Shown piece after piece: positions 59,536 to 64,000 of a stretch of DNA of 64,000 nt (position 1 is its first letter; the number at the start of each line of letters is the position of its first letter). The stretch lies in contig JADIYN010000009.1 in NCBI GenBank assembly GCA_016705335.1, positions 62,001-126,000 of the forward strand, read 5' to 3'. The translations under genes and the position numbers were made by a program. This DNA is from Draconibacterium sp. GTDB taxonomy: Bacteria; Bacteroidota; Bacteroidia; Bacteroidales; Prolixibacteraceae. The notes under the pieces were generated by a model. The model was not told where the DNA came from. It worked only from the letters and a program-made list of their open reading frames with translations, and ran no database searches.

Positions 59536-60837
59536 ATGTTTATTAGCGAAGTAAAAGCAAGAGAGATTTTAGATTCACGTGGTAATCCAACAATCGAAGT
59601 TGAAGTTGTATTGGAAAGTGGCGCATTTGGTCGTGCTGCAGTTCCATCAGGTGCCTCAACCGGCGAAAACGAAGCGCTTGAATTGCGCGACGGCGACAAA
59701 AGCCGCTACCTTGGAAAAGGTGTTTTAAAAGCTGTTGAAAATGTTAACGAAGTAATTGCCAAGGAAATTATTGGAATGGACGCAACCGACCAGGTAGCGC
59801 TCGACAGTAAGTTACTTGAAATGGACGGAACAAAAACCAAATCGAAATTGGGTGCCAACGCAATGTTAGGCGTTTCGCTTGCAGTTGCCAAAGCTGCGGC
59901 TGATTATTCTGATCTTCCTTTATACAGATATATTGGTGGTGCTAACGCAAAAACATTACCTGTTCCGATGATGAACATAATCAACGGTGGTTCACACTCT
60001 GATGCACCAATTGCATTTCAGGAATTCATGATCCGTCCGATTGGCGCTACTTCTTTCCGTGAAGGTTTGCGTATGGGAGCCGAAGTTTTTCATTCATTAA
60101 AAAAAGTATTACACGACCGTGGTTTAAGCACAGCAGTTGGCGACGAAGGTGGATTTGCTCCAACACTCGACGGTACTGAAGATGCATTGAACAGTATTAT
60201 TGACGCGATTAAAAAAGCAGGTTACAAACCTGGTCGTGCCGAAGACGGTGGCGATATTTCTATAGCACTTGACTGTGCCGCTTCTGAATTTTACAAAAAC
60301 GGAGTTTACGATTATACTAAATTTGAAACACCAACAAGCGCAAAAAGAACTTCTGCCGAACAAGTTGAGTTCCTTGCAGGTTTGGTAGCCAATTATCCTA
60401 TCGACTCAATTGAGGACGGTATGCACGAAGGTGACTGGGACGGCTGGGTAGCATTAACACAGAAATTAGGCGGAAAATGCCAGTTGGTTGGCGACGACCT
60501 TTTTGTTACTAATGTTGAGTACCTGAAAAAAGGAATCGAACTTGGAGCAGCCAATTCTATTCTTGTTAAAGTAAATCAAATTGGTACATTAACCGAAACT
60601 TTGGACGCAATTGAAATGGCACACCGTGCAGGTTACACTTCGGTTACCTCGCACCGTTCAGGCGAAACTGAAGATGCAACAATTGCTGACATTGCAGTTG
60701 CAACAAATGCCGGACAAATAAAAACCGGTTCGTTGAGCCGCTCAGACAGGATGGCAAAATACAACCAATTGCTGCGTATTGAAGAAGAATTGGGTGCAAG
60801 TGCTATTTATGGCTACAAAAAAATCTATAAGAAGTAA
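59536..60837 (+). CDS. eno: Enolase
   Basis: The 433-residue protein starts MFISEVKAREILDSRGNPTI and carries the enolase signatures SGASTGENEALELRDGD, NIINGGSHSDAPIAFQEFM, the acid loop VGDEGGFAPTL, the metal-binding SIEDGMHEGDWDGW and GDDLFVTN, and VTSHRSGETEDATIADIA. It interconverts 2-phosphoglycerate and phosphoenolpyruvate with Mg2+ in glycolysis and gluconeogenesis. It is monocistronic, with a promoter box 80 bp upstream and a strong terminator 34 bp downstream. Unlike its neighbours, it has no frame errors. Codon use is that of a highly expressed gene. Confidence 0.98.
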   Translation: MFISEVKAREILDSRGNPTIEVEVVLESGAFGRAAVPSGASTGENEALELRDGDKSRYLGKGVLKAVENVNEVIAKEIIGMDATDQVALDSKLLEMDGTKTKSKLGANAMLGVSLAVAKAAADYSDLPLYRYIGGANAKTLPVPMMNIINGGSHSDAPIAFQEFMIRPIGATSFREGLRMGAEVFHSLKKVLHDRGLSTAVGDEGGFAPTLDGTEDALNSIIDAIKKAGYKPGRAEDGGDISIALDCAASEFYKNGVYDYTKFETPTSAKRTSAEQVEFLAGLVANYPIDSIEDGMHEGDWDGWVALTQKLGGKCQLVGDDLFVTNVEYLKKGIELGAANSILVKVNQIGTLTETLDAIEMAHRAGYTSVTSHRSGETEDATIADIAVATNAGQIKTGSLSRSDRMAKYNQLLRIEEELGASAIYGYKKIYKK

Positions 60838-60870
60838 TACTTTTTGCAGATATAAATTAAAACGAAATTT

Positions 60871-60903
60871 AAAATGGCTGTCCGAAAGGATGGCCATTTT
60901 TTA
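60871..60903 (+). terminator. Rho-independent terminator of eno
   Basis: Arms AAAATGGCTGTCC and GGATGGCCATTTT pair fully when two G-U wobbles are allowed, around a GAAA tetraloop, and are followed by T residues. Confidence 0.88.
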
Positions 60904-61220
60904 TGTTTGCACAATTCATTTGGATTGAAAATTTTAACTCTAATTAACCTTCTTAAAATTCAACCTTCAAAACAACAAATTACTGAGTCCTGAAAAACAT
61001 GAAATTGAAAAAAATTCATACTTTTAAATTCGAAATCGGACATACTAAATCTAAATGAAATGTTATTGTTAAAAAAAAATCAAAATTATAGCTGCAATCT
61101 ACAATTAACTCATTAAGTATTTAGTTAAATAATATATCACTCGCAACTGATTATCAGCATTTCAGAGCAGTATTTGTTGTTAACTTTTATATGAAATAAT
61201 TATTGAATTCAATCTAAATA
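60904..61220. other. AT-rich intergenic region before the hybrid kinase
   Basis: No gene, hairpin or tRNA is visible. The sequence is rich in A and T runs, including nine A at 61071-61079. A promoter for the kinase presumably lies here. Confidence 0.4.
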
Positions 61221-62947
61221 ATGTTGAATAATAAATTTAAAATGGCAAAATTAGAGAACATAAAAAATACAGTTTTCGGCGATACTGACATAATTAGTTC
61301 GGAGCGATATTTTGTTACAATAGCAACCCTGGTAGCTGCCTTATTCCTGATGGTTCTTTGTGTTGTTCATCTTATAATGGGGCTCAAACTTATGCCTTTT
61401 TATTTGGCATTAAGCAGTGCTATTGTAATGATCGGCCTGTATTATTTTGTACGATTTCAAAATTGTTTATATATACCTAAAGTTATTCTCACTGGATTGG
61501 GGCTTATAATGCTTGATTTGAGCTGGTATTCAAAATTTTTGTCCAATGGTCCGGTGCTTTTTTTTATTTTAATTTTTGCTGCACTTGTAATTTGGGTTTG
61601 GGAGGGGAAATGCTTGTTAATATTACTGGCTTATTACTTCGCCAACCTGGCAGTACTTTTTTACATAGATTATAATGCGCCTATTCAAATGTTCGAATAT
61701 CCTGACTCTAAAACAAGAAGTATAGATATTTATCTGAGCTTTTTTATCTATTCAATATTGCTGATTTCATTATTATATGTTTTTAAGCGTGAATTTGAAA
61801 GACAAAAATTAAAAGCTATAAAGTCTGATCAATTAAAATCAGCATTTCTTGCCAATATGAGCCACGAAATCAGGACCCCCATGAACGGAATACTTGGATT
61901 TACTGATTTATTGAAAGATCTTGAACTTTCTGAAAAACAACAACATGAGTATATAGAGATAATAGAGAAAAGCGGGCAGCGATTGCTAAATATAATCAAT
62001 GATATAATTGATATTTCAAAAATTGAATCCGGTTTTGTAAAAGTTCAGACTGAAATGACTGATTTGAATGATCTGACGGAATATCTTTATTCCTTTTTTA
62101 ATCCCGAAATTGAAAAGAAAGGATTAAAACTAATTATTTTAAACAATCTCTCTGAGTTTTGCAGTAAAACCAAAACTGACCCTGAGAAACTATACGCCAT
62201 TTTTACCAATCTCGTAAAAATGCCATAAAATTTACTGATAATGGTTCAATAATTATTGGATGTGATTTAATTAACAAAAAGCACAGGCCTTTTCTTCAGT
62301 TTTTTGTAAAAGATACTGGAATAGGTATTGCAAATAACAAGCGTAATGAAATATTTAAGCGATTCATACAAGCTGATATTTTAAATAAAAAGGCTCAGAA
62401 CGGATCTGGTTTGGGTCTGGCAATTTCAAAAGCGTATGTTGAAATGCTGGGTGGCCAAATATGGGTGGAAAGCGAAGTAGGACAAGGTTCGACTTTTATT
62501 TTACAACTCCGTATATTTACAATCCAACTGAGAATACTAAAAAGAATGAATTGGTTTTAGATTCCAAAATGAAACGGAATTGCAAAAGTTAAAAATACTA
62601 ATTGCTGAGGATGATGAAAAATCGGAAATGTTACTTACAATTTTGGTTAAAAGTTTTGTAAAGAATTAATTGTAGCAAAATCGGGTGCTGAAGCAGTTGA
62701 TATTTGCAGAAAAACGGATGATATTGATTTGGTTTTGATGGACATAGAATTACCCGAAATGGATGGTTTTGAAGCAACAAATCAAATAAGGCAATTTAAT
62801 GAACATATTACAATTATCGCTCAAACTGCTTTTGGATTTTTAAACGACAAGGAAAAAGTGTTAAGTTCAGGATTCAACGATTATATTTCAAAACCAATAA
62901 AAGCAAACGAACTGAATTTATTAATTAAAAAGTATTTTAATCTTTAA
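61221..62947 (+). CDS. Hybrid sensor histidine kinase-response regulator, four frameshifts
   Basis: Four short pieces join into about 575 residues. N-terminal residues 30-190 contain about six membrane helices (FVTIATLVAALFLMVLCVVH onward) without a large external sensor domain. A short coiled coil leads to HisKA with LANMSHEIRTPMNGILGF (phospho-acceptor His). The HATPase domain has NLVKNAIKFTDNG, VKDTGIGI and GSGLGLAIS, and the C-terminal receiver domain has ILIAEDDEKSEM, VLMDIELPEMDGFEA (phospho-acceptor Asp) and YISKPI. Breaks near 62218, 62505, 62565 and 62655 are single missing bases, mainly in A or T runs. A start at 61242 (MAKLENIK) is equally possible. The downstream output is unknown; no DNA-binding domain is attached. 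Confidence 0.88.
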
Positions 62948-62975
62948 ATTGGTTGATAGTTGGGGTTAATCTGAT

Positions 62976-64000
62976 TTATAATTTTTCCGTTTCAGGCAAC
63001 CCCCACTCTTCCACCATCGTAATTCCCAACTTTTCGAGTTCGTTTAACACAGGTTCATATATTGATTTACTTATTGGAATTTGAACACCTTTTTCAGCAA
63101 TTTTGCCGTCTAAAATCATTTTAACCGCAATAGCTGCAGGCAATGCTACAGTCCGGGAAATTGAAGTATCATCAGCAGTGGCGTAATCAAGCATCCGTGC
63201 TTTTATTACCTCTTTTTGCCCGTTGATTTTTTCTATTAAAAAAGTGTGTTGCATGATAACCATATCGCGGGCTCCATCGGGCAACATCATTTTCTTCATC
63301 ATCAAATCTACAGTAATATCAAAAGTTGAACCTTCAGTAGTGGTTACTTTGTCGTTGCTGAAATAACCCAGCCAATCAATTGCGTCTATTGCCGGACCGT
63401 CCAATGCAAGTTTCAATCTGCCAACCACTTTTTCCTTTACATTCTTGGGATAAACATCCAGCTTTTCAGCAACAATTTCCTTGAGCGTTTTTCCTTCGAA
63501 ATTTTGGATTTCGGTTGAAATCAGCCCCAGGGTTTTCATAATATCCATTATTTTGCACCAGTTTGGATATCTGAAAGTTCCGCGGTACATATTTTCAACT
63601 TCCTTTATATTGTAAATATCAATATAAGACAACGAGTCGCGATTTGGGTAAACTTCCATTAACCCAACTTCCGGGAATTCAATTTGAATCGGTTTCTTAA
63701 ATAAGTTCTCTGTTGCAATTTCAACAATTTCGCCATTCTTCAGATATTTGGCATTATTATTTCCTGCCATGAGAACTCCCCTTGGCGACCACGAAAATTT
63801 ATACCTAAACGGGTTGTTGGCCTCTTCAGGAGCAGGAAGTGCGCCACACAAAGAGTAAAAATCTTTAATTTTTCCACCTTCACTTTTTACTTTATCGATA
63901 ATACGCATGGCTGTCATGTGGTCTAACCCTGGATCAACACCAATTTCATTCAGAATTAATATTCCGGCTTTTCTGGCTTCTGCATCCAACAATTTCATTT
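62976..64000 (-). CDS. Saccharopine dehydrogenase-like protein (N-terminus beyond window)
   Basis: The visible C-terminal 340 residues include ILNEIGVDPGLDHMTAMRII and the segment FYSLCGALPAPEEANNPFRY, both characteristic of the saccharopine dehydrogenase / saccharopine reductase family (Lys9/LYS1-type C-terminal domain), and YPNRDSLSYIDIYNI further on. The NAD(P)-binding Rossmann part must lie past 64000, so the ATG near 63998 is internal. These enzymes act in lysine metabolism or in related reductive aminations such as carboxynorspermidine synthesis; Bacteroidota members are often annotated as saccharopine dehydrogenase without proof. The gene is convergent with the hybrid kinase, 28 bp apart. 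Confidence 0.85.
   Translation of the reverse strand, partial: MKLLDAEARKAGILILNEIGVDPGLDHMTAMRIIDKVKSEGGKIKDFYSLCGALPAPEEANNPFRYKFSWSPRGVLMAGNNNAKYLKNGEIVEIATENLFKKPIQIEFPEVGLMEVYPNRDSLSYIDIYNIKEVENMYRGTFRYPNWCKIMDIMKTLGLISTEIQNFEGKTLKEIVAEKLDVYPKNVKEKVVGRLKLALDGPAIDAIDWLGYFSNDKVTTTEGSTFDITVDLMMKKMMLPDGARDMVIMQHTFLIEKINGQKEVIKARMLDYATADDTSISRTVALPAAIAVKMILDGKIAEKGVQIPISKSIYEPVLNELEKLGITMVEEWGLPETEKL

Noticed and set aside
61071..61079. Run of nine A as a phase-variation tract
   Set aside because: It lies in a noncoding AT-rich gap with no adjacent promoter box or coding frame that it would switch.

Overview
This is a low-GC chromosomal window from a member of the Bacteroidota, probably of the Marinilabiliales/Prolixibacteraceae type. 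The evidence is a T9SS C-terminal sorting domain, a DUF5686/CarboxypepD_reg-like outer-membrane protein, the rpmB-rpmG-DUF4295-ftsY ribosomal cluster, TAnnTTTG-type promoter boxes and A-rich translation starts in place of strong Shine-Dalgarno sites. No rRNA, tRNA, integrase, transposase or CRISPR array was seen.

Layout. (1) 1-6.8 kb: a creD/winged-helix/membrane-protein operon carrying two copies of a likely operator palindrome, a Nudix hydrolase, an N-acetylmuramidase, a 1-Cys peroxiredoxin, and an MBOAT acyltransferase with an SGNH partner. (2) 7-15 kb: rpmB-rpmG-DUF4295, ftsY, a serine-beta-lactamase-fold lipoprotein lacking its catalytic motifs, a dicarboxylate symporter, a DUF5686 protein and a T9SS-targeted rhodanese. 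(3) 15.4-21.2 kb: a fucose locus (fucI, a mutarotase-like protein, a GntR regulator) and a TolB-like propeller protein. (4) 21.3-23.1 kb: a 7TM histidine kinase. (5) About 23.3-56.6 kb, all on the minus strand: a complete extracellular contractile injection system (eCIS). (6) 57-64 kb: dacB (PBP4), fluoride channel crcB with a DUF190 protein, eno, a hybrid histidine kinase, and the C-terminal part of a saccharopine-dehydrogenase-like protein.

The eCIS is the main content. In transcription order (high to low coordinate) it encodes a DUF4255 terminator/cap protein, a second cap-region protein, two sheaths, two tubes, DUF5908, a LysM hub protein, a VgrG/Afp8 spike, PAAR tip, gp25-like wedge, Afp11-like and Afp12-like baseplate proteins, a large protein at the Afp13 (fibre) position, the tape measure, the AAA+ ATPase and two eCIS_core (DUF4157) cargo proteins. 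One cargo carries a second zincin motif. The other is about 1,830 residues and ends in a PD-(D/E)XK-like segment. It is followed 15 bp later by an unknown 180-residue protein that could be its immunity or accessory factor. This end of the locus is the most likely place for undescribed biology.

About thirty single-base frameshifts, mostly missing bases in homopolymers, split genes here, including the normally essential ftsY. They look like uncorrected long-read sequencing errors. I therefore merged the pieces and give the reconstructed gene extents.
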